Notes: generated by a model from the sequence alone, not told the origin. A DNA stretch of 64,000 nucleotides from Bifidobacterium breve (GCA_945889475.1 CAMDBT010000001.1:108182-172181), one strand, 5' to 3'. Shown: positions 1 to 8,501, numbered from the stretch's first letter. Made by a program: numbers and translations.

Positions 1-327
1 GCCGACGAGGGCTCCGATTTCACCGGCGTCTGGGTCGAGCAGCGAAAGATCGCTTCGATCGGCGTGCACCTGCGCCGCTCAATCACGACCCACGGCTTCG
101 CGATCAACCTCGACATGGATCTCGAGCCGTGGCAGTGGATCGTTCCCTGCGGCCTACAGGCCGAGATCACCTCGGTTGCCGCTGAAACCGGCTCCGCGGT
201 CGACGCCGACGTTTTCGCAGCCGAGCTGATTGGCCTCTGGGCCGCTGAGATCGGAGCCACTGCCGAAGCGATCAGTGGCGAGCGGCTGATCGAGCTCATC
301 GCGCCGACCGACGCCCCGCTAGCCTGA
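1..327 (+). CDS. lipB: Octanoyltransferase LipB, 3' part
   Basis: LipB moves octanoyl from octanoyl-ACP to lipoyl domains in the cytoplasm. The gene enters the window already open in frame 1, so the N-terminal half with the conserved His/Lys region is missing. The visible C-terminal part has the family segment KIASIGVHLRRSITTHGFA followed by IVPCGL, which is very typical of LipB. The stop lies 4 bases before the lipA start, so the two lipoate-synthesis genes are adjacent and in the usual order. Identity is secure, but completeness cannot be judged here. Confidence 0.9.
   Translation, partial: ADEGSDFTGVWVEQRKIASIGVHLRRSITTHGFAINLDMDLEPWQWIVPCGLQAEITSVAAETGSAVDADVFAAELIGLWAAEIGATAEAISGERLIELIAPTDAPLA
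320..325 (+). promoter_or_regulatory. Leaderless-type -10 hexamer of lipA
   Basis: TAGCCT lies 6 bases before the GTG at 332, inside the end of lipB. There is no Shine-Dalgarno. Transcription would begin at or next to the start codon, giving lipA its own promoter inside lipB. Confidence 0.4.
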
Positions 328-331
328 CACT

Positions 332-1327
332 GTGGCCGAAGAGCCGACGATCCGCGCGCACCAAACTCGCGCTCGTTCCAACCCCGGCGGGATGGACGTG
401 AGCGCAGTCCTTGGCGCCAACGTCCAACCGATCCGCGCCCGCAAGCCGCCTTGGTTCAAGGTGCCACCGCCAGGCGGCGAGCGCTACCGCCAGCTGTCGG
501 CGATGATCAAGGAAGAGAACCTCCACACCGTCTGCCAGGAAGCTGCCTGCCCGAACGTTGGCGAATGTTGGGAGCGCGGCACGGCGACCTTCATGATTCT
601 CGGCGACACCTGCACCCGGCGCTGCGGCTTCTGCAATGTGCAGACAGGCAAACCGACTTGGAACGACCCGCTCGAACCGCGCCGCGTCGCGCGCTTGATC
701 GCCAAAATGGGCCTGCGCCACGCTGTGATCACCAGCGTCGACCGCGACGACCTGCCCGACTACGGGTCCGGAATCTGGGCGGCGACGATCCGCCAGTGCC
801 GCGCGCAGGCGCCGGACTGCAAGGTTGAGGTGCTGACGCCGGACTTCCGCGGCGAGGAGATGCCGCTGGCAAGGGTTCTCGCCGAGCAGCCCGACGTCTT
901 CAATCACAACGTTGAGGTCGTTCCGCGGCTCTACTCTGTGGCGCGCCGCGGTTCACGCTGGCAGCGCTCGCTGCGCGTGCTGCGCAACGCCCGCGCGATC
1001 GGCGGCGATCGGCTCGTTACGAAGTCAGGTCTGATGGTTGGGCTTGGCGAGACGCGCGGCGAGATCGTCGAGGCCTTCGTTGATCTACGCGCGGCCGGCG
1101 TACAGGTGTTGACCGTCGGCCAGTACCTGCGCCCGACCGAAAACCATCTCCCGGTTGTCCGCTACTGGCACCCAGACGAGTTCAAAGCGCTCGAACGGGC
1201 TGCCTACGAGCTTGGCTTCGAGCACATAGCCGCCGGCCCGCTGGTCCGCTCCAGCTACCACGCCGATGAGCACGTCCCCCAGCAGCGACCCGGCGTTGGC
1301 CCGCTCAGCGCCGCCGTCGGCGCCTGA
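332..1327 (+). CDS. lipA: Lipoyl synthase LipA
   Basis: A radical-SAM enzyme that inserts two sulfurs into protein-bound octanoyl chains. The auxiliary-cluster cysteines are C68, C73 and C79 (CQEAACPNVGEC), and the radical-SAM CxxxCxxC is C94, C98, C101. The C-terminal RSSY motif, whose Ser ligates the auxiliary cluster in the family, is present in GPLVRSSYHADE. The GTG at 332 gives 331 residues. An in-frame ATG at 392 would give 311 residues, which is also a normal family length. I prefer 332 because of the TAGCCT hexamer 6 bases upstream. It follows lipB directly. Confidence 0.95.
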   Translation: MAEEPTIRAHQTRARSNPGGMDVSAVLGANVQPIRARKPPWFKVPPPGGERYRQLSAMIKEENLHTVCQEAACPNVGECWERGTATFMILGDTCTRRCGFCNVQTGKPTWNDPLEPRRVARLIAKMGLRHAVITSVDRDDLPDYGSGIWAATIRQCRAQAPDCKVEVLTPDFRGEEMPLARVLAEQPDVFNHNVEVVPRLYSVARRGSRWQRSLRVLRNARAIGGDRLVTKSGLMVGLGETRGEIVEAFVDLRAAGVQVLTVGQYLRPTENHLPVVRYWHPDEFKALERAAYELGFEHIAAGPLVRSSYHADEHVPQQRPGVGPLSAAVGA

Positions 1328-1345
1328 TCCGAGGAACGGCGAACG

Positions 1346-1525
1346 ATGCGTGGCGCGCTGCTTGTAATCGCCTTCCTCTTCCTCCTCGCTTTCTTCGCAA
1401 TCACGCTGGTGGCGATCTCAAGCGAGGGACTCAACGTGCTCTCAGTCCTCTCAATCGTGATCATCGCGCTGATGGCAATCGGGATCTTCGGTGCGCTCGT
1501 CAGTGGGGCTGATCGCGACGAATGA
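1346..1525 (+). CDS. Small two-helix membrane protein, unknown
   Basis: A 59-residue ORF between lipA and the acyl-CoA dehydrogenases. It has a good GAGGAA ribosome-binding site 9 bases before the ATG. Residues about 4-24 and 32-53 are strongly hydrophobic, separated by a short polar turn (SSEGLN), and the C-terminus is charged (GADRDE). The composition is that of a two-pass inner-membrane protein. I do not recognise a family. It may share a transcript with lipA, from which it is separated by 18 bases. Confidence 0.6.
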   Translation: MRGALLVIAFLFLLAFFAITLVAISSEGLNVLSVLSIVIIALMAIGIFGALVSGADRDE

Positions 1526-1533
1526 GCGCTTCG

Positions 1534-1539
1534 TATTAT
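1534..1539 (+). promoter_or_regulatory. Candidate -10 of the acyl-CoA dehydrogenase operon
   Basis: TATTAT stands 46 bases before the GTG at 1586. The implied start near 1546 puts the 1556-1569 palindrome just downstream of the transcription start, where a repressor would block. No clear -35 is visible. Confidence 0.4.
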
Positions 1540-1555
1540 CCTTCGGAGCAGAAGT

Positions 1556-1569
1556 TGACCGATCAGTCA
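1556..1569 (+). promoter_or_regulatory. TetR-type operator-like palindrome
   Basis: TGACCGATCAGTCA is an inverted repeat with 12 of 14 positions symmetric. It sits between the TATTAT hexamer and the GAAGGAG ribosome-binding site of the dehydrogenase pair. TGAC-N6-GTCA palindromes of this kind are common for TetR-family regulators of acyl-CoA metabolism. No regulator gene is present in the window. Confidence 0.45.
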
Positions 1570-1585
1570 GTCGAAGGAGCAGTCA

Positions 1586-2809
1586 GTGGATCTCAATGAC
1601 ACACCAGAGCAGGCCGAATACCGCCAAGAGGTACGTGCTTGGCTAGATGCAAACAAGGCAGACGCCCCGATTCTTCAAGGCGCCGGCGCCCTCACCGACC
1701 CCGACGAGATCCTCGTCGCCCACCGCGCTTGGCAAGGCAAGCTGGCCGAAGGCGGCCTCGCCGGAGCAACCTGGCCGAAGGAGTACGGCGGCCAAGGGAT
1801 CGGCGCGGTCGAATCGGTGGTGATCAGCCAAGAGATGCAGCAGGCCGGTGTTCCCGGCATCCTCGACGTGATCGGCGTCGGCATGCTCGGCCCAACGATC
1901 ATCGCCCACGGCAGCGAAGAGCAGAAGCAGCGCTATCTCGGGCCGATGCTCCATGGCGACGAGATCTGGTGCCAGATGTTCTCCGAGCCAGCGGCCGGCT
2001 CCGACCTTGCCGCCGTGCAGACACGCGCCAAGCTCAACGACGACGGCACTTGGACGCTGAACGGGCAGAAGGTCTGGACGACGAACGCCCAGTTCGCCTC
2101 CTACGGGCTGCTGCTGGCCCGCACCAACGCCGACATCCCGAAGCACAAGGGAATGACGATGTTCATCGTGCCGATGGACGCCAAGGGCGTGACGGTTCGC
2201 GGCCTGCGGCAGATCTCCGGCGAAGCCGAATTCAACGAGGTCTTCTTCGATGACGTTGTGATCGACGCCGATTCGGTTGTCGGCGGCGAAGAGAACGGCT
2301 GGGGCGTTGGCCTCACGACGCTGATGTTCGAGCGCCTCACGATCGGCCTTGGCTCATCGTCATTTGGCTACCGCGCAACCCGCTTTGCCGCGGCGATCGC
2401 GGCCGATCCGGTTGCAGCCGACGACCCCGATGTGCGTCACAACTTCGGCGAGCTTGCGGCTGAGCTGGAGGCGATCCGTTGGACCGGCTACCGCTCGATC
2501 AGCGCGCTTCAGGAGGGTCAGATTCCAGGCCCAGAGTTTGGCCTTGCGAAGGTAACGACTGTCAACTGCGCCGTCCGCGCTGGCGACCTTATCGCCGACA
2601 TCGTTGGGCCCGAGGCGCTCGACGAGGAGAGCGAATGGGCTTACATGATCTCATTCCTCCCGGGCCTCAAGTCGGCCGGCGGTACCGAAGAGATCCTCCG
2701 CAACATGATCGGCGAACGCGTCCTTGGACTGCCGCCGGAGCCACGGCTTGACAAAGGCATCCCATTCAGCGAACTGCGTGCCAAGGAGAAGGAAGGGGCG
2801 TCGGCATGA
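1586..2809 (+). CDS. Acyl-CoA dehydrogenase, catalytic-type subunit
   Basis: A 407-residue FAD-dependent acyl-CoA dehydrogenase (FadE type) that introduces the alpha-beta double bond in acyl-CoA. The family blocks are present: the N-terminal helical domain, MFSEPAAGSDLA at about 131-142, WTTNAQFA at 164-171, and the C-terminal GGTEEILRNMIGERVLGLP. The medium-chain-type base position (YEGT) is AGGT here. A Glu in TLMFER (E249) matches the isovaleryl/long-chain-type position. GTG start with GAAGGAG upstream. It overlaps the next dehydrogenase by 4 bases (ATGA). I infer a heteromeric enzyme with that neighbour, as in the mycobacterial FadE26-27 and FadE28-29 pairs. The substrate is unknown. Confidence 0.88.
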   Translation: MDLNDTPEQAEYRQEVRAWLDANKADAPILQGAGALTDPDEILVAHRAWQGKLAEGGLAGATWPKEYGGQGIGAVESVVISQEMQQAGVPGILDVIGVGMLGPTIIAHGSEEQKQRYLGPMLHGDEIWCQMFSEPAAGSDLAAVQTRAKLNDDGTWTLNGQKVWTTNAQFASYGLLLARTNADIPKHKGMTMFIVPMDAKGVTVRGLRQISGEAEFNEVFFDDVVIDADSVVGGEENGWGVGLTTLMFERLTIGLGSSSFGYRATRFAAAIAADPVAADDPDVRHNFGELAAELEAIRWTGYRSISALQEGQIPGPEFGLAKVTTVNCAVRAGDLIADIVGPEALDEESEWAYMISFLPGLKSAGGTEEILRNMIGERVLGLPPEPRLDKGIPFSELRAKEKEGASA

Positions 2810-3951
2810 ACCTCAGGCTTTCAGACGAGCAGCAGTTCCTGCGCGAAGCGGCGGCCGGCGCATTGTCGCGCGTGAAAACCTTCGAAGCGGCCCGCGAGGC
2901 GATCGAGGACCGTTCAGCGCTGCCGGATCTGTGGCCGATGGCCACCGAGGCAGGATGGCTTGGGCTGATGGTCGGCGAAGAGCAGGGCGGCGCCGGGCTT
3001 GGCCCATACGACGCGATGCTCGTCGCCCAGGAGGCGGGCAAGGTGCTGGCCGGTGTGCCGCTGCTCGGCGCGCTGCCGGCAGCGAAGCTGCTTGAGTTGG
3101 CCGGCAGCGACAAGACCGAAGCGGTCGCCACCGGCGAGCTGAAGGCCGTATGGCTGCCGGTCTGCCCACCTAGCTCGGTCGAGCCGCGCTGGACTGTCCA
3201 GCCGATCGAAGGGATGGGCCGCCCGGACGCTCCGGCGGCAACCGTTGACGGTGACACTGTCAGCTTCAAGGGCACCGTTGCTTGGGCACCGGATGCTGGC
3301 GAGGCGGATCTACTCGTGGTGGTCGGTATCGACGCCAATGGCGAGCCCGTGGCAGCCACGGTCGATGCCGACGCGGACGGCGTCACGATTGAGAGCGGCT
3401 GGCGTTACGACGCGACCCGCCGCCTCGCGACGGTCACGCTCGACGGCGCCACCGGCACCAAGCTCAACCTAGAACCGATCCGGATGGCGCGCGCGTGGTA
3501 CCTCGTTCAGTCGCTGATTGCGGCTGAGTCGGTCGGCACGATGGAGACCGCGCTTGAGGTCTGCCTGGATTACGCCAAGCAGCGCTACACCTTCGGCCGC
3601 GCAATCGGTTCATACCAGGCGATCAAGCATGGAATCGTTGAGATTCTGCGTCGGCTTGAGAACTCCAAGTCGCTCTGCATCTACGCTGGCTTCGCTTTCA
3701 CCGACAAGCTCGACGAAATCCCTTACGCAGCCAGCTGCGCACGTTCAGTCGCTGGCGCCGGGCTCGATTTCACTGCCCGCCAGCAGATCGCCGTTCACGG
3801 CGGTATCGGCGCAACTTGGGAGCATGACGCTCCGCTGACGTTCCGCCGCGCGCAGCTCAACCGCCGCCTCGTTGGTGGCCATGGCATGTGCACAGACCGC
3901 GTCGCCGACGAGCTGCTGAACGGCCGTGGCCCGGTTGTTAGCGTCGGCTAA
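2806..3951 (+). CDS. Acyl-CoA dehydrogenase, partner subunit
   Basis: A 381-residue acyl-CoA dehydrogenase-fold protein. Its C-terminal domain has AKQRYTFGRAIGSYQAIKH (about 264-282) and the HGGIGATWEHDAPLTFRRA block typical of the smaller subunit of paired dehydrogenases. I see no Glu at either usual catalytic-base position. The middle FAD/substrate domain (about 120-220) is shorter and more divergent than in the upstream protein. The ATG overlaps the previous TGA, so translation is coupled. It probably completes a heteromeric complex with the 1586-2809 product. The assignment as a partner subunit is an inference. Confidence 0.82.
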   Translation: MNLRLSDEQQFLREAAAGALSRVKTFEAAREAIEDRSALPDLWPMATEAGWLGLMVGEEQGGAGLGPYDAMLVAQEAGKVLAGVPLLGALPAAKLLELAGSDKTEAVATGELKAVWLPVCPPSSVEPRWTVQPIEGMGRPDAPAATVDGDTVSFKGTVAWAPDAGEADLLVVVGIDANGEPVAATVDADADGVTIESGWRYDATRRLATVTLDGATGTKLNLEPIRMARAWYLVQSLIAAESVGTMETALEVCLDYAKQRYTFGRAIGSYQAIKHGIVEILRRLENSKSLCIYAGFAFTDKLDEIPYAASCARSVAGAGLDFTARQQIAVHGGIGATWEHDAPLTFRRAQLNRRLVGGHGMCTDRVADELLNGRGPVVSVG

Positions 3952-3981
3952 GGCAGCAATCGTAAACAGATCGTGCGCCGG

Positions 3982-3987
3982 TAGGGT
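3982..3987 (+). promoter_or_regulatory. Leaderless-type -10 hexamer of the alkylsulfatase gene
   Basis: TAGGGT lies 6 bases before the ATG at 3994, with no Shine-Dalgarno between. Confidence 0.45.
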
Positions 3988-3993
3988 CAGCTG

Positions 3994-5889
3994 ATGGCTG
4001 ACGGTAGCGACCCATCGGACGCGACGCGCCAGCGCCACGCTGAGGCGCTGGCCTCGCTGCCCGCCGACGACGGCAGCGACGCAGCCAACGCGGCCCGCGG
4101 GCTGGTTGCAACCGCTCCCAGCGACCTGCAGATAGTCAACGACCGCGGCCGCGTGATCTGGAGCCTCGCTGAGTACGGCTTCCTCGGCGAATCGGCCGAG
4201 GCTCCCGCGAGCGTCCACCCGGCGCTCTGGCGGCTCGCGCGGCTGAACATGAACGTCGGCCTCTTCGAGGTCGCCGACGGCGTCTATCAGGTGCGCGGTT
4301 ACGACATCTCGAATATGACGCTGATTGAAGGCCAGAGCGGTGTGATCGTCGTCGACCCGCTCGTCTCGCCGCAGTGTGCGGCCGCGGCGCTGGCGCTCTA
4401 CCGGCAGGCGCGCGGCGAGCGAAAGGTCAGCGCGGTGCTGCACACGCACAGTCACGTAGACCACTTCGGCGGCATTCGCGGCGTTGTCGGTGACGCTGAC
4501 GAGCTGCCAGTGTGGGCGCCGCAAGGCTTCACCGACGCGGCCGTCAGCGAGAACGTGATCGCCGGCTCGGTGATGGTGCGCCGCGCCGCTTACATGTACG
4601 GCTCGAACCTTGAGCGCGGTCCTCGCGGCCAAGTTGACGTTGGGATCGGTAAGGCCGTCTCTACCGGCAGCCCATCGCTGATCGCCGTCACCGATGAGGT
4701 CACCGAGACCGGCCAGCAGGAGACGATCGACGGCGTCCTGTTCGAATTTCAGATCGTGCCCGAGACAGAGGCGCCGGCCGAGCTGAACTTCTTCCTGCCG
4801 GAGCGCGGCGCGCTCTGCATCGTTGAGACGGCGAGCCACGTGATGCACAACATCCTCACGATCCGCGGCGCGCAGGTGCGCGACGCGCTCTGGTGGTCGC
4901 AATGCCTGAATCAATCGATCGAGCTCTTCGGAGACCGTGCCGACGTGCTTTTCGCTGGCCACCACTGGCCAACTTGGGGCCGCGCAGAGATCGCGCAGTT
5001 CCTCAGTCAGCAGCGCGACCTTTATCGCTTGCTCCATGACCAGACGATCCGCCTCGCCGGCGAAGGTTTGACCGGCGAGGAGATCGCTCAGCGGATCGAA
5101 CTGCCGCAGAGCCTCGCCGCGCTCTGGCACACGCGCGGCGCCTACGGCTCGCTGCGTCATAACGCGCGCGGCATCTACCAGCGCTACTTCGGCGTCTACG
5201 ACGGCAACCCGGTCAACCTTGACCCGCTAGCTCCCAGCGACGCCGGCAGCCGATACGTCGAGGCGATCGGGGGCGCCGAGCGTGCGCTTGAGATCGCCGC
5301 CCAAGCGCTGGCCGATGGCGATGAGCGCTGGGCGGTGACGCTGGCCGGAAACGTCGTCTTCGCTGAGCCTGAAAATGCCGCAGCGCGCGAGCTACAGGCA
5401 GCTGGCTTCGAGCAACTCGGCTACCAGAGCGAGAACGCAACTTGGCGCAACGCCTATCTGACCGGCGCCAGCGAGCTGCGAAGCGGCGTAAGCAGCGACA
5501 GGCTGCGGGCGCAGGCGCCTGACATCGTCCGCGCGCTACCCACCGGCCAATTATTTGACGCGATGGCAACGCGGATCAACGCCGAGCGGGCGTCGCTGAA
5601 CGACATGATCCTGGCCTGGAACTTCACAGACATCGACGAACAGTGGACGCTGCGAGTTACCAGCGGAGCGCTCAGCACAGTCGCCGGCAGGCTCGACGAG
5701 CAGGCCCAGGCAACTGTCACAACGACGCGCGCCACGCTGAACTCGCTGATCCTGCAGGAGATCGACGCGATCGAAGCGTTCAGTTCGGGAGCGATCAGCG
5801 TTGACGGTGACCCGATGGCGCTGGCTGGATTTCTTGGGTTACTCGATGATCCGCCGCACGACTTCCCAATCGTCACGCCACGCGGCTAG
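3994..5889 (+). CDS. Alkylsulfatase, metallo-beta-lactamase fold
   Basis: A 631-residue enzyme of the SdsA1/BDS1 family, which hydrolyses primary alkyl sulfates such as dodecyl sulfate to alcohol and sulfate. The metal-binding motif THSHVDHFGG is at 151-160 (H152, H154, D156, H157). A second ligand-bearing segment is ETASHVMHN, and AGHHWPTWG follows. The middle helical dimerisation region and a C-terminal SCP2-like domain (about 500-625) match the three-domain family layout and length. There is no signal peptide, so it looks cytoplasmic. Convergent with the next gene, with which it shares 4 bases. Confidence 0.9.
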   Translation: MADGSDPSDATRQRHAEALASLPADDGSDAANAARGLVATAPSDLQIVNDRGRVIWSLAEYGFLGESAEAPASVHPALWRLARLNMNVGLFEVADGVYQVRGYDISNMTLIEGQSGVIVVDPLVSPQCAAAALALYRQARGERKVSAVLHTHSHVDHFGGIRGVVGDADELPVWAPQGFTDAAVSENVIAGSVMVRRAAYMYGSNLERGPRGQVDVGIGKAVSTGSPSLIAVTDEVTETGQQETIDGVLFEFQIVPETEAPAELNFFLPERGALCIVETASHVMHNILTIRGAQVRDALWWSQCLNQSIELFGDRADVLFAGHHWPTWGRAEIAQFLSQQRDLYRLLHDQTIRLAGEGLTGEEIAQRIELPQSLAALWHTRGAYGSLRHNARGIYQRYFGVYDGNPVNLDPLAPSDAGSRYVEAIGGAERALEIAAQALADGDERWAVTLAGNVVFAEPENAAARELQAAGFEQLGYQSENATWRNAYLTGASELRSGVSSDRLRAQAPDIVRALPTGQLFDAMATRINAERASLNDMILAWNFTDIDEQWTLRVTSGALSTVAGRLDEQAQATVTTTRATLNSLILQEIDAIEAFSSGAISVDGDPMALAGFLGLLDDPPHDFPIVTPRG

Positions 5890-6449
5890 TCGGCAGCGGT
5901 GCCGCCGACGTCGGCGCCGGAAGGAGCCTCCGCGCCACCGCTGCGTTTGCTGCGCGCGGGCGAGAAGGCCTGCACCTTCCAGTTACCGCCAATCTGTACC
6001 AGCGTCATCTGCCCGATCCCCAGCAGCTGAGCGGTGGCAGTGTCGCCGCTGATCTTGACGTCTTTGACCTTCAGTTGCGAGAGGTTCGGCAGCTCGGTCA
6101 GCGTGATGCCCGCCTTCGACGCACAGGCCTGCGCCGCCGCGGCGCCGCTAGCTGGGGCACTTGTGTTCAGTTGTAGCCCGCAAAGCGTCGTCGCGTCGCC
6201 CTCCTCGGCGGCCTGCACGTAGCCCATCACCGTCGCCTCAACCTTGGCGCCACTTGCCGGCTGAGCGGCGCCGGTTGAAGTCGCCGGAAGAGTTGCCGTC
6301 GCCGTGGTGGTCGCAGCGGTTGGCGCCGGGAATTGCTCGCTGACGCTGAGCGTGTCGGAGCCTCCGCCGCTGCTGGAGACCAGCGCGGCGGCCGCGACTG
6401 CAGCGCCGATGATCACTACAACGACGATCAGAAGTGTTGTCCGACTCAC
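5886..6449 (-). CDS. Membrane-anchored protein with small C-terminal domain, unknown
   Basis: A 187-residue protein with an N-terminal membrane anchor (about 4-24), a Thr/Ala/Pro-rich linker (about 40-70), and a compact C-terminal domain (about 70-165). The C-terminal pattern of conserved KISGDTATAQ and GGNWKVQAF resembles NTF2-like/DUF4878-type extracytoplasmic domains. Two cysteines (LCGL, AQACAS) could form a disulfide. The function is unknown. GTG start, supported by TAGCAT 7 bases upstream, although a GGAAGG is also present. Confidence 0.6.
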   Translation of the reverse strand: MSRTTLLIVVVVIIGAAVAAAALVSSSGGGSDTLSVSEQFPAPTAATTTATATLPATSTGAAQPASGAKVEATVMGYVQAAEEGDATTLCGLQLNTSAPASGAAAAQACASKAGITLTELPNLSQLKVKDVKISGDTATAQLLGIGQMTLVQIGGNWKVQAFSPARSKRSGGAEAPSGADVGGTAAD

Positions 6450-6456
6450 CTTCCGG

Positions 6457-6462
6457 ATGCTA
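6457..6462 (-). promoter_or_regulatory. -10 hexamer close to the start of the 6449 gene
   Basis: On the minus strand TAGCAT is followed by 7 bases and the GTG at 6449. The same short spacer also holds GGAAGG, so either leaderless or short-leader translation is possible. Confidence 0.4.
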
Positions 6463-6520
6463 AAGCGTCAAGCGGAGAGTGAATTCCGCAGCCCGCAGCC
6501 TGCCCGACGCCCAGCGCGGA

Positions 6521-8335
6521 TCAACCACCTCGCCAGAAGAAAGCGTTCGGCTGGATGCTGGTCAGTGCCGTGTTGGCACGGATCACGCGCGACAAGGTCG
6601 TGCGGCTGACGTAATCACGCAGTGGCCCGCGCAGCGCGTGCTCGTAATACAGACGGTCGCCGTCGCGGAGCCGCGTGAACTGATTGACGATGATCCTCGT
6701 GAACAGCGGCCCGAGCGATCCGCGCGCCGTATGGTCCGAAGCAAGCCCGCCGGCCCAGAGGTCAATATTGGAAACTGAACCGTAGGCGGCCTCGAGCGCC
6801 GCGGCGGTCGCCGGGTTCGAGCTGATCTGCGCGAAGCTCGTCACACGACGCAAACCGTACGCTGCTCGAACCTTGTTGTAGTCGGCCAATCCGTGATCGC
6901 GGCCGCGCTGAATGTTCAGCGCCGCCAAGTCGAACCCACCTGAGCCGGGCGGGCCGAAGAGGAAGTTACGAACGTCATCGACGAGCTGGAGGTCAACCTC
7001 CTGCGTGTTGCCGCTAGCGGCCGACTTCAGGAACGGATCGATGTCGCCCTGATGATCCGGAAGCGTCGTGTCAAAAACGGTGGGGTTGAAGAAAGCGTTG
7101 CGCAGCGGGATCGGACCCTGCGGCGTGTCGCTGCCGTCGTTGTTGAGCCGGCCGATCTCGCCGTCGAGCATGCTGTGACCGAAGCGGAAAGCAGCGGTCG
7201 AGAACTCGTTCGAGACCCCCGGGTTCACGTTCGGCCGGTATCCGCGGTAGCGAGGCATCGCTCCGCGGCCAAGCAGCGCCGGAAGGAACTCGTTGTAGGT
7301 GATCGCCTGAAGTTCGCCGATCACGACCTGGCGGGCCTGTTGGTAGATCTGCTCGTCGCTACGCGACGGATGCTTTGCCGCGATCGCGCTCGCAAGGCGG
7401 TTGTGTTCGCGCACGAACAGCGTGTGGATCGCGGTCAGCTCGACGTTCTCGTTCGACCGCACGTCGCCGCCGAGGAAGAGCTTCGAGTCGGGAACGAGGT
7501 GGGCGTCGTTGGCATTCGGCAGTCCCTCGGTGTTGAACGGCATCATGTTGCCAGCGCTGGTCCTCAGCTTGCCGCCGCTAAAGCTGCGCAGCGCTGCCGC
7601 ACGGGTGGCGTCCGAGCCATATACCTGCGAACCGTCGATGAACGCCGTCAGCGTGTTCGTCTGCTGGCGCGGGTTGGTGCTGCCGCTCGCCGGATTGAAG
7701 TTCGAACGTCTGAAAGGCATCTGCTTGGTTCCAGTGCCAGCCGGATCAAAAAACGGGTCGCCGCTCGGCACGGCGATTGGCATCGACTCTGTACCGGCGG
7801 TCGAAAGGCCGATGTCGTGGTCGAGGAACTGACCGAAGACATAGAGGAAGTCGGACATCTGGCGGTTGTTCTCCGGCGCATCTTCGGCCTGCGTGCTGAG
7901 CGCGTTCGATAGCGAGCGAGCGTTAGGCCGTGAAGGGCCGGCCGCGGCCGAGCGGCCGTCCGCGTAGGCGGAGGCGGCATAGCGCAGCAGGTTGACGTTG
8001 GTCGCACCCCAGCCTGGGTTGCGGAGGTTGTTGCCAACGCCGGTAATCGAGTAGAGCGCGGCCGCGGGCTGCTGGCGCGGGGGCTGTTGGTGCTGAGGCT
8101 GCTGACGCGGGGGCTGCTGACGTTGCGGCTGCTGGCGCGCAGGCTGCTGACGTTGCGGCTGCTGGCGCGCAGGCGGCTGACGTTGCGGCTGCTGACGCGC
8201 AGGCGCGTTACGACTGGGCGGCTGCGAAGAGTTGCTGCCGTTGGGCGCTAGCGGCCTCGCAAATGAGCTCGCTGGAAGCGCTAGGGCTGCCAGCGCGGTG
8301 AGCGTGAATGAAAAAGTCCTAATCATGCGGTCCAT
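6521..8335 (-). CDS. Secreted animal-type heme peroxidase
   Basis: A 604-residue protein of the peroxidase-cyclooxygenase (animal heme peroxidase) superfamily, which oxidises substrates with H2O2 at a heme. A Sec signal peptide covers residues 1-26. Residues 39-90 are a Pro/Gln/Arg repeat linker. The distal-His block FGQFLDHDIGLS places H173, and FRFGHSMLDGE places the proximal H387. The REHNRLA segment (309-315) and NIQRGRDHGLADYN are highly typical of the family. AAGGAG lies 8 bases before the ATG, which fixes the start. The substrate is unknown. Bacterial members of this superfamily are uncommon relative to catalase-peroxidases. Confidence 0.9.
   Translation of the reverse strand: MDRMIRTFSFTLTALAALALPASSFARPLAPNGSNSSQPPSRNAPARQQPQRQPPARQQPQRQQPARQQPQRQQPPRQQPQHQQPPRQQPAAALYSITGVGNNLRNPGWGATNVNLLRYAASAYADGRSAAAGPSRPNARSLSNALSTQAEDAPENNRQMSDFLYVFGQFLDHDIGLSTAGTESMPIAVPSGDPFFDPAGTGTKQMPFRRSNFNPASGSTNPRQQTNTLTAFIDGSQVYGSDATRAAALRSFSGGKLRTSAGNMMPFNTEGLPNANDAHLVPDSKLFLGGDVRSNENVELTAIHTLFVREHNRLASAIAAKHPSRSDEQIYQQARQVVIGELQAITYNEFLPALLGRGAMPRYRGYRPNVNPGVSNEFSTAAFRFGHSMLDGEIGRLNNDGSDTPQGPIPLRNAFFNPTVFDTTLPDHQGDIDPFLKSAASGNTQEVDLQLVDDVRNFLFGPPGSGGFDLAALNIQRGRDHGLADYNKVRAAYGLRRVTSFAQISSNPATAAALEAAYGSVSNIDLWAGGLASDHTARGSLGPLFTRIIVNQFTRLRDGDRLYYEHALRGPLRDYVSRTTLSRVIRANTALTSIQPNAFFWRGG
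8113..8202. repeat. Three 30-bp tandem repeats in the peroxidase linker
   Basis: Near-identical 30-bp units begin at 8113, 8143 and 8173, encoding ten-residue Pro/Arg/Gln units on the minus strand. More degenerate copies continue on both sides. This is a recombination-prone coding repeat that should vary in copy number between strains. Confidence 0.8.
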
Positions 8336-8391
8336 CGCAATGACTCCTTGGGTTGAGCTGGTTGATCCCGATCTAACCCTTCGCAGTTGCG

Positions 8392-8411
8392 AGAGTCGCT
8401 CGCTCGACTCT
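8392..8411. promoter_or_regulatory. Inverted repeat upstream of the peroxidase
   Basis: AGAGTCG and CGACTCT form a perfect 7-bp inverted repeat around CTCGCT, 57 bases upstream of the peroxidase start. It could be an operator or a leader hairpin. I recognise no regulator for it. Confidence 0.35.
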
Positions 8412-8440
8412 GAGAGCCGCCAGCTCAGTCCGTGTAGGGG

Positions 8441-8471
8441 CTTGATCGGTTAGAAACTGAGACCGACCAAG
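8441..8471 (-). terminator. Candidate terminator of the minus-strand tRNA-Ala
   Basis: A 10-bp stem (9 of 10 paired) with an 11-base loop lies about 30 bases downstream of the tRNA 3' end. There is no U-tract, which is common for high-GC terminators. Confidence 0.4.
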
Positions 8472-8501
8472 CGCGAGAATGTGACGCTCCAAATGCGGGA
8501 A

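Noticed and set aside
3745..5160. A 471-codon minus-strand ORF opposite the alkylsulfatase gene
   Set aside because: It is a codon-bias shadow of a gene with clear metal-binding motifs, with no recognisable domains and Arg/Ala-rich composition.
3994..5889. Beta-lactamase
   Set aside because: The fold is shared, but length, three-domain layout and the HSHVDHFGG context are those of alkylsulfatases.
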